NCBI RefSeq assembly: GCF_042676385.1
Contig: NZ_JBHTHA010000085.1
Span: 1 to 64,000 of the forward strand
DNA length: 64,000 bases
Source: Paenibacillus_E sp042676385
GTDB lineage: Bacteria > Bacillota > Bacilli > Paenibacillales > NBRC-103111
Direction of reading: 5' to 3'
Shown: piece after piece, positions 6,950 to 14,958 of the stretch
How the letters are laid out: each line of letters begins with the position of its first letter
Position numbering within the stretch: the stretch's first letter is position 1
The notes under the pieces: model-generated
Told to the model about the DNA's origin: nothing
Seen by the model: only the letters and a program-made list of their open reading frames with translations
Database searches by the model: none
Position numbers and translations under genes: made by a program

Positions 6950-7690
6950 ATGTCAAGTAAACTGAATAGCCCCATCAAAGTATTAATTCCGATTCCAGAC
7001 CATGATTTTGACACGACAGAGGTCGTTGTTCCTTGGGAACGTTTTAAGAGAGAGGGATATCATGTTACTTTTAGCACGCCATCCGGTCATAGAGGGAACA
7101 CGGATCCATTGCTGCTTACCGGTGTTTTGTTCGGACAGTTAGGGGCCTCTAAAGAAGTTATCCAATTGTACCGTCAATTAGAGGAAACGGATGAATTCAA
7201 GCATCCGATACAATATGAGCATATAGATTGCACCGAATTTGACTGCATCATGTTGCCTGGCGGCCACGCCAAAGGGATGAAGTCGTATTTGGAAAGCGGC
7301 ATCTTGCAACAGAAGATATTGGATTTCTGGAAAATGGATAAACCCATTGGAGCTATATGTCATGGAACAATCGTTTTGGCCAGAACCCATGATCCTGAAA
7401 CAGGTCGAAGTGTTATCTATGGGAGAAAACTTACGGCTTTAACGAAAAAGTTGGAGAGGACTGCTTACTATCTGACGGCGTGGAGACACGGCAAATACTA
7501 CCGTACATATCCGGAGTATGTTCAGGATGAAGTAGTGAGGAACTTGGAAATTCCACAGCATTTTACGGAAGGCGTTAGCATAAGAACCCCGCATGTCGTC
7601 AAAGACGGGAAACTGATTACGGCAAGATATCCGTTGGACGCAGTTGAATTTGCAGAACAGCTTGTGAGTACCATAAATATAAGGGGCTGA
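6950..7690 (+). CDS. DJ-1/PfpI-family protein (type 1 glutamine amidotransferase fold)
   Basis: About 246 residues from ATG 6950; an in-frame ATG at 6926 would add eight residues, and neither has a strong SD. Order: strand KVLIPIPDHDFDTTEV, a loop with TPSGHRG, MLPGGHAKGM, the nucleophile elbow AICHGT (Cys near residue 132), and the C-terminal TARYPLDAVEFAEQLV. These are hallmarks of the DJ-1/PfpI superfamily (deglycase/chaperone/hydrolase-like); the precise activity cannot be told. Monocistronic, ended by the terminator at 7774. Confidence 0.85.
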   Translation: MSSKLNSPIKVLIPIPDHDFDTTEVVVPWERFKREGYHVTFSTPSGHRGNTDPLLLTGVLFGQLGASKEVIQLYRQLEETDEFKHPIQYEHIDCTEFDCIMLPGGHAKGMKSYLESGILQQKILDFWKMDKPIGAICHGTIVLARTHDPETGRSVIYGRKLTALTKKLERTAYYLTAWRHGKYYRTYPEYVQDEVVRNLEIPQHFTEGVSIRTPHVVKDGKLITARYPLDAVEFAEQLVSTINIRG

Positions 7691-7773
7691 ATGATTGTAT
7701 AGGGACCGGAGTCGATACATGCTGGGAGGAAGACACTTCTATAACGGAAAAAAAATAATCCGCACAAAAAAAT

Positions 7774-7815
7774 AAAGAGCCGTCTTCCAAATTATGAATT
7801 GGAAGGCGGTTCTTT
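7774..7815. terminator. Bidirectional terminator
   Basis: 17-bp stem AAAGAGCCGTCTTCCAA / TTGGAAGGCGGTTCTTT (two G-T pairs) between convergent genes, with A and T runs on both sides. Confidence 0.85.
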
Positions 7816-7828
7816 CTATTGCATGAAC

Positions 7829-8845
7829 TCAAAAGAGTATCGTCCAGCCTGGTTTTACTTGATCCTTCGTGTATGAAACTCCGGCGACTTTGAGGCCGCT
7901 ACGGTCGAGTAGAGTAATAATATCACCCTTGTCTCTAAAGAATGCAGGTTCAGCTACTGAGATGGACATAAACTGTCCGGGTTTGATGAGACCATGAATC
8001 TTGTACTTTTGCTTGGCTTTGTTTGCGATGGCCCATCCTGTCAAGTCTATATCCCGATTAGAAGCATTCAGCAGTGTGACCGTTTCATTGCTGCCGTCTT
8101 CAGTCAGTACAATGACCCCTGCAATTTGAATGCCACTGCCTTCCTCCTGTACCGGCGTCACGTCAGTATCGGGTCCTGTTTCCTCCTCAGGGCCAGTGAT
8201 TACATGTCCCGAATGATCGTCGGTGTGCCACGACTGGGACTGAAAAGCGAGGAATACGGCGATCCACCTGTCTTCCGACGGGAAGTGAATCAGCAACCCC
8301 CCGTCCTGGTAGACACCGTCGTCTTTCATAAATGTGCCGCTGTTACCTTGATTCATATGTATATCGTGAATGCCGTTACCGGGTTTGAATCCAAAAACTT
8401 TGTCCGCCTTACCATGTTCAGGACCCCATCTTTCTCCGAATGCGTACAGAACGGCGTCTTCTGTTTCCATCGCGCGTCTGATGTAGAAATCAAGCTTCTC
8501 GTTCAGATCATTGTCTCTTCCCGGTATGTTGAAGGCAAGCGGTAGCATATTGCGGCGATCGAATAGATTGCTGCGAATATAATCAAGTGCCTTTCCGTCA
8601 GGCTTGCTTGCCAGCGGCGAAAAACCAAATGGCATATCAGGCAATTCGGCCGTGATGACATGCTGAAAATGTTCAATCGTACAGTACAACAGCTCTGATG
8701 GGCTCTGCTGCGACTTGACATTGATCGCTATGCGGAAATGTTCGTTATTTGCGGTTACATGCACCTGGTAATGTGGGTTCTCGTTTGTGCCGAGACGCCG
8801 GTCAAGTGCTTTGCATTTGAGCAATCCGTAGGGATGGATGGGCAT
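7829..8845 (-). CDS. YukJ-like (DUF2278) protein with C-terminal lamin-tail-like domain
   Basis: About 338 residues. The N-terminal two thirds starts MPIHPYGLLKCKALDRR and contains HYQVHV, IRSNLFDR, YAFGERWGPE and GIHDIHMNQGN, typical of YukJ/DUF2278. After a Pro/Glu-rich linker (about 215-235) a second domain with NRDIDLTGWAIAN and GDIITLLD reads as a lamin-tail (LTD) fold, a module often seen on nucleases and surface proteins. SD AGGAGG precedes ATG 8845. The function is unknown. Confidence 0.85.
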   Translation of the reverse strand: MPIHPYGLLKCKALDRRLGTNENPHYQVHVTANNEHFRIAINVKSQQSPSELLYCTIEHFQHVITAELPDMPFGFSPLASKPDGKALDYIRSNLFDRRNMLPLAFNIPGRDNDLNEKLDFYIRRAMETEDAVLYAFGERWGPEHGKADKVFGFKPGNGIHDIHMNQGNSGTFMKDDGVYQDGGLLIHFPSEDRWIAVFLAFQSQSWHTDDHSGHVITGPEEETGPDTDVTPVQEEGSGIQIAGVIVLTEDGSNETVTLLNASNRDIDLTGWAIANKAKQKYKIHGLIKPGQFMSISVAEPAFFRDKGDIITLLDRSGLKVAGVSYTKDQVKPGWTILF

Positions 8846-9189
8846 AAAGTTCCTCCTTAATCCGGACTCGAAAATGTCCGTTGTTCACTCAACAAACATT
8901 TCCACATAAGGTGTATAATTCCTCTTGCTATTCATTGTAACTTTTTGTAAACCATGTTTCACATATCAGTATTAACAGCCAGAACGAGTGGCATCATCTC
9001 GTAAGGGTTGTGGATGATAAGAATAAGTCGATCAAGCTGATTTAGACAAAGTAGAGAATAGTCTCCCGGCGGAACGTTCTCTATCAACCAAAACTCTTAC
9101 CGGCGTTATTCCCCGTCTCAAGAGGACCTCGTCGGACAGTTTGTACTATATTTTTCTGTGAGTTTGTCGGCGCAAGAAAACTTGTCAGG
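8846..9189. other. Intergenic region with weak gene debris
   Basis: Probably carries the reverse promoter of the YukJ-like gene (on the reverse strand TTACAA, about 17 bp, TATACA around 8913-8945). No intact ORF; several short frames read like degraded coding sequence leading into the fragment at 9190. Confidence 0.35.
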
Positions 9190-9375
9190 AGTCGTATCAT
9201 CAGGTTTGATAGGAGAGCTCCTACGATTAGCGTTTTCGTGCCTGAAGCAAAATCTTATAGCGATGCGGATGACTTGACACCACAGTTTACGGTTACGGAC
9301 GACTTATCTGGCATCACCCCTGGCAAGAGAGTTTCAACGCTGGATGGTCAACCTATGACGCAGGAAATTGTTTAA
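9190..9375 (+). pseudogene. Remnant of a surface protein with an Ig-like domain
   Basis: A 61-codon open stretch without a start codon context. It reads RRAPTISVFVPEAKSYSD, then LTPQFTVTDDLSG and STLDGQPMTQ. The pattern APT-IxV ... VTDDLSG ... LDG is characteristic of repeated Ig-like domains in large secreted Bacillota proteins. No complete gene surrounds it, so it is probably the 3' stub of a deleted large gene. It is followed by a terminator. Confidence 0.5.
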
Positions 9376-9380
9376 TGACT

Positions 9381-9424
9381 AAACAAGTGCAAGGAAATTG
9401 TGTTTTCCTACACACTTGTTTTTA
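9381..9424. terminator. Terminator hairpin
   Basis: Outer stem AAACAAGTG/CACTTGTTT and inner stem AGGAAA/TTTCCT, then T-rich sequence; lies between the surface-protein remnant and the convergent TetR gene. Confidence 0.7.
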
Positions 9425-9458
9425 TTACGAGCAGTTTTCAGGAAAATAAATGAAAAAA

Positions 9459-10049
9459 CTATTCTACCGATACGGGGGCCAACCCCGCCGCCACAACGAC
9501 CAGTACGTCTCGCACCATTTCTTCCGAGGTGCGATTCTGAGGACTTCGACTCCACTGCACAGCTGACCCGAATATGCCCCAACTTATGACAAGGGCCGTG
9601 GCTCTCACAATATCTTGCGAGACAGGAGGTTTCGACTCTGCACTCAACCAGTTGAACAGGAGCTGATATAGCTCTTTTTGCATCGCGATTTCAAACAGCG
9701 GCTCATATTGGCTATTCGCTGGAGTCATTGTCATGTACTGTCGAAAACGGGCAAGAAAATCGAAAACGATTTGGATAAGGTTTCGTAAATTACTGATATT
9801 CAACATCGAAGAATCTGGTATATGTTCCTTCAATGTCTTTTGAAATTTTTCCCTCATCCAACACTCGAGCAAAGCAAATTTATCCTCGAAGTGCGCATAA
9901 AATGTGGCGCGATTTACAGTTGCTCGCTCTGTAATGTCTTTCACTGAAATGGAATATATATTCTTCTTTTGTTCAACCAGTTCCATAAAGGATTGTATTA
10001 ACAACTGACGTGTGCGTTTCACGCGTGGATCGTTTGCATTCAGAGACAT
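9459..10049 (-). CDS. TetR/AcrR-family regulator
   Basis: About 196 residues. N-terminal HTH: TRQLLIQSFMELVEQK, then SVKDITERATVNRATFYAHFEDKFALL, the classic TetR recognition helix and following helix. The C-terminal half is helical and variable, as expected of a ligand-binding domain. It is divergently oriented to an NmrA-like oxidoreductase 283 bp away, which is the usual layout of a repressor and its target. SD GAGG lies near ATG 10049. Confidence 0.9.
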   Translation of the reverse strand: MSLNANDPRVKRTRQLLIQSFMELVEQKKNIYSISVKDITERATVNRATFYAHFEDKFALLECWMREKFQKTLKEHIPDSSMLNISNLRNLIQIVFDFLARFRQYMTMTPANSQYEPLFEIAMQKELYQLLFNWLSAESKPPVSQDIVRATALVISWGIFGSAVQWSRSPQNRTSEEMVRDVLVVVAAGLAPVSVE

Positions 10050-10192
10050 GATTCACCACACTCCTCAAACCAAATAGTATTGAAAGCTCAAAAGACAACA
10101 AATTTGCTTAGATGTTGTGTATGCCACGATAACGACCGTTTGCTGATTGCCCGGATCTCTCAAAAAGCTTAGCATAAGCTTAGCACATTACA

Positions 10193-10205
10193 GTGTAGTT
10201 TACAC
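10193..10205. promoter_or_regulatory. Candidate operator between tetR and nmrA-like gene
   Basis: GTGTA-GTT-TACAC is a perfect short inverted repeat in the divergent intergenic region; upstream the word AGCTTAGCA is directly repeated (about 10167-10185). Either could be the TetR site. Low information content, so tentative. Confidence 0.3.
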
Positions 10206-10331
10206 GAAACTGATGCATAAACAACACTGTTGAATTGCTGTCATGACCATACCGCGAGAAAGGATGATTGGTTTGAAAGCACGATTAGCAGGACCCAAAG
10301 TTATTCGCGCTATCTCTAGGAGGTGGTATAA

Positions 10332-11210
10332 ATGATCGTCATCACCACTCCCACCGGTCAAATCGGTCGCCAGATTCTTGACATCGTACTTGACAGTGCA
10401 GAAGCAATCCGCGTGATCGCACGTGATCCCTCCCGTCTACCCCTGCACATGCGCGAGCGCGTCGAGGTCGTGCAGGGGTCGCATGATGACATTGATGTCG
10501 TCACCCAAGCGTTCGCGGGCGCTGACTCCGTGTTTTGGCTCGTGCCACCCGACCCCCGCGCTGTGAGCATCCAGAGCCACATACTGAACTTTACACTGCC
10601 GGTATGCGAGGCGGTCAACAGCCAAGGTGTCAAGCGCGTGATCGGTGTCTCAAGCCTGGGCCGTGGGATTGCCAAGAACGCTGGACAGATTTCAGCGATA
10701 TTCGCAATGGACGATCTGATCGAGAGCACGGGCGTGAACTACCGCTCTCTGTGCATGCCGGGTTTCATGGAGAACATGCTCTGGCAGGTCGAGCCTATCA
10801 AACGGCAAGGCATGTTCTTCTATCCGATGTCAGAGGATCGTAAGGTCCCGACCTGTGCCACCCGCGACATCGCCGTCGTCGCAGCCAAGCTTCTGCTCGA
10901 TCACACTTGGAGCGGGCAAGATAGAGTTCCTGTACTTGGCCCCGAGAACCTGTCCTTCAACGACATGGCACAGATCATGTCAGAGGTGCTCGAGAGGCAG
11001 GTTCGCTTCCAGCAGATCCCCGGCGAAGCTTACAAGGCCACGCTGATTCAACACGGGATGTCCGAGGCGTGGGCGCAGGGGCTAATCAATATGGCGAATG
11101 CGGTCGACCAAGGTTTATACAATTCCGAGTCGCGCTCCCCCGAGTCCACCACCCCCACCAGCTTCCGTCAATGGTGCGAAGAAGAGCTCAAGCCAGCCGT
11201 CCTAGCTTGA
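10332..11210 (+). CDS. NmrA-like NAD(P)-binding oxidoreductase
   Basis: About 292 residues, SD AGGAGGTGG before ATG 10332. N-terminal Rossmann strand MIVITTPTGQIGRQIL, FWLVPPDP, SSLGRG and a C-terminal WCEEELKP. This is the atypical SDR group (NmrA/quinone oxidoreductase QOR2-like), which sense or reduce NAD(P)-linked redox compounds. The gene is visibly more GC-rich than its neighbours and opens long antisense frames, suggesting acquisition by transfer. Probable target of the divergent TetR regulator. Confidence 0.85.
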   Translation: MIVITTPTGQIGRQILDIVLDSAEAIRVIARDPSRLPLHMRERVEVVQGSHDDIDVVTQAFAGADSVFWLVPPDPRAVSIQSHILNFTLPVCEAVNSQGVKRVIGVSSLGRGIAKNAGQISAIFAMDDLIESTGVNYRSLCMPGFMENMLWQVEPIKRQGMFFYPMSEDRKVPTCATRDIAVVAAKLLLDHTWSGQDRVPVLGPENLSFNDMAQIMSEVLERQVRFQQIPGEAYKATLIQHGMSEAWAQGLINMANAVDQGLYNSESRSPESTTPTSFRQWCEEELKPAVLA

Positions 11211-11263
11211 GCATCACTATGGAGGATAGAGCATTCATTCGCAAAGGGAACTAGTTCATACTC

Positions 11264-11297
11264 AAAACTCAAGTCAGTGTTGACTTGGGTTTTTCTT
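11264..11297 (+). terminator. Rho-independent terminator
   Basis: Stem AAAACTCAAGTCA / TGACTTGGGTTTT with loop GTGT, followed by a T-rich tract; ends the NmrA-like gene. Confidence 0.8.
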
Positions 11298-11361
11298 TTT
11301 TTCAAGGCATGCTAAGCTCGATTTAGGTATTGTAATCCAAAAAATAAGGGGGTGGTGCCCC

Positions 11362-11570
11362 ATGACAACGAACAGCAAACCCAATAGATTAGCCAAGGAA
11401 AAATCGCCGTAATTGCTGCAGCATGCGTATAACCCTGTTGACTGGTTCCTTGGTCGGATGAGGCTTTTGAGAAAGCGAAAAGCGAAAATAAGCCTATCTT
11501 TTTATCTATTTGGTATTCATAGTTATTGGAAAAAATCCACTTGCCATTGGTGAGATGTTCGTGTGAATCA
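11362..11570 (+). pseudogene. Decayed yyaL-like 5' copy (copy B)
   Basis: Reads MTTNSKPNRLAKEKSP, stop (TAA at 11410), then LLQHAYNPVDWF, a frameshift, and after it out-of-frame equivalents of FEKAK, KPIFLSI and STCHW. The order matches the intact protein encoded at 12225. The upstream 60 bp (GGCATGCTAA...AATAAGG.GGTGGTGCC) also match the promoter/SD region of the intact copy, so the duplication took the control region too. Similarity fades near 11570. Confidence 0.8.
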
Positions 11571-11662
11571 TTAAAAGTATGTTTAATGCAGATAGAAGCT
11601 TGTTTGATGATAAAAATGATTGGTATAATCAAGGGATGTGAGAAAAATGCTGTGGACCGGAA

Positions 11663-11764
11663 GTTAGGGAGCTTTTCCCTGAACAATTCGTGCTGTTGGA
11701 AGAATTTAAATCACATTACGTAGACAGCAAACTTCATATATTGAAGTGCGATCAAAGCCAATGA
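11663..11764 (+). pseudogene. Fragment of an unrecognised gene
   Basis: A 34-codon in-frame tail reading VRELFPEQFVLLEEF and ending LHILKCDQSQ before TGA. It has coding character but no start or SD, and sits directly after the yyaL remnant. It is probably the 3' stub of another gene that was fused to the decayed copy by deletion. Family not recognised. Confidence 0.35.
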
Positions 11765-11920
11765 TCAGGAGACTTCCCATAGATGAATCTTGAATACGTT
11801 GATAGTCTATTGTTTTCATCTATGGCCTAATTGGATTAGATATATTGATTCCGAGGAAATTCATAATCGATTTATCCCGATTACAATTGTATTCAACAGA
11901 TAAAAAGCGAATTACATAAA

Positions 11921-11974
11921 ACAAAACAAGCCGGAGCACGGATCAAGATGCTCGCCGGCTTGTTTTGTTTTTTA
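11921..11974 (+). terminator. Rho-independent terminator
   Basis: Long stem ACAAAACAAGCCGG..AGCA / TGCTCGCCGGCTTGTTTTGT followed by a T run, in a gene-free stretch (11765-12224) that otherwise shows only the yyaL upstream region. Confidence 0.8.
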
Positions 11975-12125
11975 AATAATTTACATGGACTGGAAGAATA
12001 AAATGAAGTCCATATAAATCTAGTACCTCAAAAAACTTAAAAACTCTGATTTGGTCATGATAACACTTTAAAGGATTCATTGAATGGTTAACATGGACTT
12101 AAACACATTGAGTAAAGCTTCTTTT

Positions 12126-12153
12126 AAACCTCTATTCATCTGTAGAGGTTTTT
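12126..12153 (+). terminator. Rho-independent terminator
   Basis: Nine-bp stem AAACCTCTA/TAGAGGTTT followed by TT, just before the yyaL control region. Confidence 0.6.
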
Positions 12154-12224
12154 CCATTTTATCTTGGCTATGCTAAACTCGTTATATAACATGAAATTTC
12201 CATCAAATAAGGTGGTGGTGCCAC

Positions 12225-14303
12225 ATGAAAACGAACAGCAAACCCAATAGATTAACCAAGGAAAAGTCACCGTATTTGCTTCAGCATGCTTACAATCCAG
12301 TTGACTGGTTTCCTTGGTCTGACGAGGCTTTTGAAATCGCAAAACGCGATAATAAGCCCATTTTTTTATCTATTGGGTATTCTACCTGCCATTGGTGTCA
12401 CGTCATGGCACATGAATCGTTCGAAGACGAGACCGTCGCTGCGATGCTGAACAAAGATTTCATCTCAATTAAAGTAGATCGGGAAGAACGTCCCGATGTT
12501 GACCACATCTATATGGCTGTCTGCCAGGCGATGACCGGTCATGGCGGATGGCCGCTAACGGTGTTTCTGACGCCGGAGAAGAAGCCATTTTTCGCCGGGA
12601 CGTATTTCCCGCGCAGCCGTAAGTACAACCGTGCGGGCATCATTGAAATTATTGCGCAAATTGCCGGGAAGTGGAAGGAAGATGCCGAACGCATCCGCGA
12701 AGTCGGCAAGCAGGTGATTCAAGAGACGTCGAGCCGCATGCTTGAGCATCAAGCCGGGGGCGAGGTGTCCGAGCAGACGCTGCATGACGCGTACACGCAG
12801 TACGAACGTCAGTTTGATCCCGAATACGGCGGGTTCGGCACGAAGCCGAAATTCCCGGCATCTCATAACCTGTCGTTCCTTCTTCGCTACCATGCGAGAA
12901 CTGGCAATGCCCGAGCACTTGAGATGGTGGAAAAAACGCTGGATGCCATGCATCGAGGAGGTATGTACGACCACATCGGATTTGGCTTCGCGCGTTATTC
13001 CGTTGACGAGAAATGGCTAGTTCCACATTTCGAAAAAATGCTCTACGACAACGCCCTGCTGACGATGACCTACATAGAAGCATATCAAGTGACAGGCAAA
13101 GCTAAATACGCGGAAGTCGCGGAGCAGATTATCTCTTACATACTTAGGGATATGACTGATGAGGGCGGCGCGTTCTATTCGGCTGAGGATGCCGACTCGG
13201 AAGGCGAGGAAGGCAAATTTTATGTATGGACGCCGGACGAAGTAGCGGACATTCTTGGCGAAGACGATGGCGATTTGTACGCCGAGCTGTTTGATATTAC
13301 GGAGTCGGGCAATTTTGAGGGGCATAATATCCCGAATTTGATTGAGACGACGTTCGAGTCTTTTGCGAAGCGGAAGCAGATCCCGTTAGATGAGCTGAAG
13401 CAGCGCATGGAGGCTGCCCGGGCGAAGCTGTTCGAGCATCGCGAACAGCGCATACATCCGGGCAAGGACGATAAGATTCTGACCGCGTGGAACGGTCTGA
13501 TGATCGTTGCCCTCTCCAAGGCCGCTCGAGCCTTGGATAAACCAGCTTACGCGGAAGCAGCCGCGAAAGCAGCGGATTTCCTCCTGCGGCATCTGCGTAG
13601 GGAGGATGGCCGTTTGCTCGCCCGCTATCGCGACGGAGAGGCGGCTTTTCTAGGTTACGTGGACGACTACGCGTTCCTCGTTTGGGGCTTGATCGAGCTG
13701 TACCAAGTTACTTTCGAGCTGCGCTATCTTCGGGAAGCCGTCCAGCTGAACGCAGAGATGCTGCGGCTGTTCTGGGATGACGAGAAGGGCGGGCTGTTCT
13801 TCTACGGCAGCGACGCCGAGCAGCTCCTTACCCGCCCGAAGGAGATCTACGACGGCGCGATGCCGTCGGGGAATGCAGCAGCCGCGATGAACTTGTTGCG
13901 GCTGTCCAGGCTTACCTACGACGCGAAGCTGTCGCAGGCAGCCGATGAACAGCTCCAGGCTTTCGCCGGAGCTGTCAGCGGGTACCCGCCGGGCCATGCG
14001 CTCATGCTGGCCGCGCTCGATTTCGCTTATGGCGAAGCAAGCGAAATTGTGATCGCCGGCGACCCGGCTTCAGCCCAGACGCAGCACATGCTTCGCACGG
14101 TGCAGCGGCAATACTTGCCGAATGCGCTGCTCATTCTTCACCCGCCTGGAGCGGCCGGAGAAGAAGTGCGGCAGCTCATCCCGCTGGCAGCCGACAAGCT
14201 TGCGCTTGGCGGGAGGGCGACGGCATATGTCTGCCAGAACTTCTCCTGCCAAGCGCCGACCCAAGATCTGGAGGAACTCGAAAATCTTCTCTCCGAACAC
14301 TGA
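12225..14303 (+). CDS. yyaL: Thioredoxin-domain protein YyaL (DUF255, SPATA20 family)
   Basis: About 692 residues, the usual length. N-terminal thioredoxin-like domain with RLTKEKSPYLLQHAYNPVDW, KPIFLSIGYSTCHWCHVMAHE (a CxxC-type site, residues ~52-55) and GGWPLTVFLTP. The rest is an (alpha/alpha)6 barrel-like region with HFEKMLYDNALL, EDADSEGEEGKFY and DDKILTAWNGLMI, as in the DUF255/N-acylglucosamine epimerase-like family. Physiological role is unknown; a redox or sugar-related function is proposed for the family. Start chosen from AAGGTGGTGG before ATG 12225. The 3' half is clearly more GC-rich than the 5' end. Two decayed 5' copies lie upstream. Confidence 0.9.
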   Translation: MKTNSKPNRLTKEKSPYLLQHAYNPVDWFPWSDEAFEIAKRDNKPIFLSIGYSTCHWCHVMAHESFEDETVAAMLNKDFISIKVDREERPDVDHIYMAVCQAMTGHGGWPLTVFLTPEKKPFFAGTYFPRSRKYNRAGIIEIIAQIAGKWKEDAERIREVGKQVIQETSSRMLEHQAGGEVSEQTLHDAYTQYERQFDPEYGGFGTKPKFPASHNLSFLLRYHARTGNARALEMVEKTLDAMHRGGMYDHIGFGFARYSVDEKWLVPHFEKMLYDNALLTMTYIEAYQVTGKAKYAEVAEQIISYILRDMTDEGGAFYSAEDADSEGEEGKFYVWTPDEVADILGEDDGDLYAELFDITESGNFEGHNIPNLIETTFESFAKRKQIPLDELKQRMEAARAKLFEHREQRIHPGKDDKILTAWNGLMIVALSKAARALDKPAYAEAAAKAADFLLRHLRREDGRLLARYRDGEAAFLGYVDDYAFLVWGLIELYQVTFELRYLREAVQLNAEMLRLFWDDEKGGLFFYGSDAEQLLTRPKEIYDGAMPSGNAAAAMNLLRLSRLTYDAKLSQAADEQLQAFAGAVSGYPPGHALMLAALDFAYGEASEIVIAGDPASAQTQHMLRTVQRQYLPNALLILHPPGAAGEEVRQLIPLAADKLALGGRATAYVCQNFSCQAPTQDLEELENLLSEH

Positions 14304-14315
14304 TAATAATTATCA
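14301..14315. promoter_or_regulatory. Fur-box-like palindrome at the end of yyaL
   Basis: TGATAAT-A-ATTATCA, a perfect 7-1-7 inverted repeat identical in pattern to the Bacillus Fur consensus, overlapping the yyaL stop codon. No promoter or iron gene follows it directly, so it may be fortuitous. Confidence 0.3.
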
Positions 14316-14344
14316 TTATTGGTTACAATAGTATCAGAGGCAAC

Positions 14345-14374
14345 AAAGAAGAGGCCCCAGGGCCTCTTCTTTGC
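14345..14374. terminator. Bidirectional terminator
   Basis: 13-bp perfect stem AAAGAAGAGGCCC / GGGCCTCTTCTTT between yyaL and the convergent DUF1540 gene. Confidence 0.85.
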
Positions 14375-14396
14375 CAATCATGAAGTGGATTGACCG

Positions 14397-14555
14397 CTAA
14401 ATTTTCGGTTCAAATGTTTTACAGTCGGTTTCTTCGGAATTACGGGCTTGATTGCTGCCGTGGTGGCTCACGACATAAATCGAGGTAGCATTGCATTTGT
14501 TGCCGGCAGCCCAATATTTGCAGGAATTCACTTCACAAAGGACATCCTTAGCCAT
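14397..14555 (-). CDS. DUF1540 small cysteine protein
   Basis: A 52-residue gene on the reverse strand, read by hand: MAKDVLCEVNSCKYWAAGNK, then CNATSIYVVSH, and ending EETDCKTFEPKI. Four Cys (7, 12, 21, 45) in the DUF1540 pattern suggest a small metal- or disulfide-stabilised protein; in spore formers such proteins are often sporulation-linked, but the function is unknown. SD GGAGGTG lies 11 bp before ATG 14555. The forward ORF over the same bases is its shadow. Confidence 0.85.
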   Translation of the reverse strand: MAKDVLCEVNSCKYWAAGNKCNATSIYVVSHHGSNQARNSEETDCKTFEPKI

Positions 14556-14714
14556 GTCTCATTTCACCTCCTTATCTTCAATAGGGTGGGCGAAGGAGGC
14601 ATGGTTTTATACATAGTCTGGAAGGAAATGTTTTTGAATCCTGAACAGCACCTTGAAGCGGGGCATTGACATATACTTGAAGTAACGGATAGAAGCTTCA
14701 AGGAGTGTTTGCCG

Positions 14715-14930
14715 ATGGCCGATGATGAATTGCAAACCTGCTTCCGATGCAAATATGTCGCAGATAAAGATGATAAATATTGCATTCTTTGCGGAGCGCC
14801 ACTCAAAAACCGGTGTACGAAGAAAAAAACGCCGCTGCACAAAGGCTGCTCCAAAATCAATAAACCCGATGCCAAGTATTGTGCGGACTGTGGTACGGAA
14901 ACGTTGTTTAACGAATGGGGACTGCTCTAA
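14715..14930 (+). CDS. Double zinc-ribbon small protein
   Basis: About 71 residues, SD AAGGAG, ATG 14715. Two zinc-ribbon units: CFRC near residue 9 with CILC near 23, then a Cys around 34 and 45 with CADC near 57. The architecture matches the short zinc-ribbon proteins of unknown role often found as N- or C-terminal modules. The stop codon lies in the loop of the terminator that follows. Confidence 0.7.
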   Translation: MADDELQTCFRCKYVADKDDKYCILCGAPLKNRCTKKKTPLHKGCSKINKPDAKYCADCGTETLFNEWGLL

Positions 14931-14946
14931 TCTAGAGCAGTCCCCA
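14917..14946. terminator. Bidirectional terminator
   Basis: 13-bp perfect stem GGGGACTGCTCTA / TAGAGCAGTCCCC, loop ATC, between the zinc-ribbon gene and the convergent GH18 gene. Confidence 0.85.
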
Positions 14947-14958
14947 TATTTGCACTTC

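Noticed and set aside
10358..10729. Long reverse ORFs inside the NmrA-like gene
   Set aside because: Expected shadows of a GC-rich gene; no SD and no recognisable family.
14448..14669. Forward ORF of 73 codons
   Set aside because: It overlaps the DUF1540 gene on the opposite strand, has no SD, and its second half lies in its promoter region.
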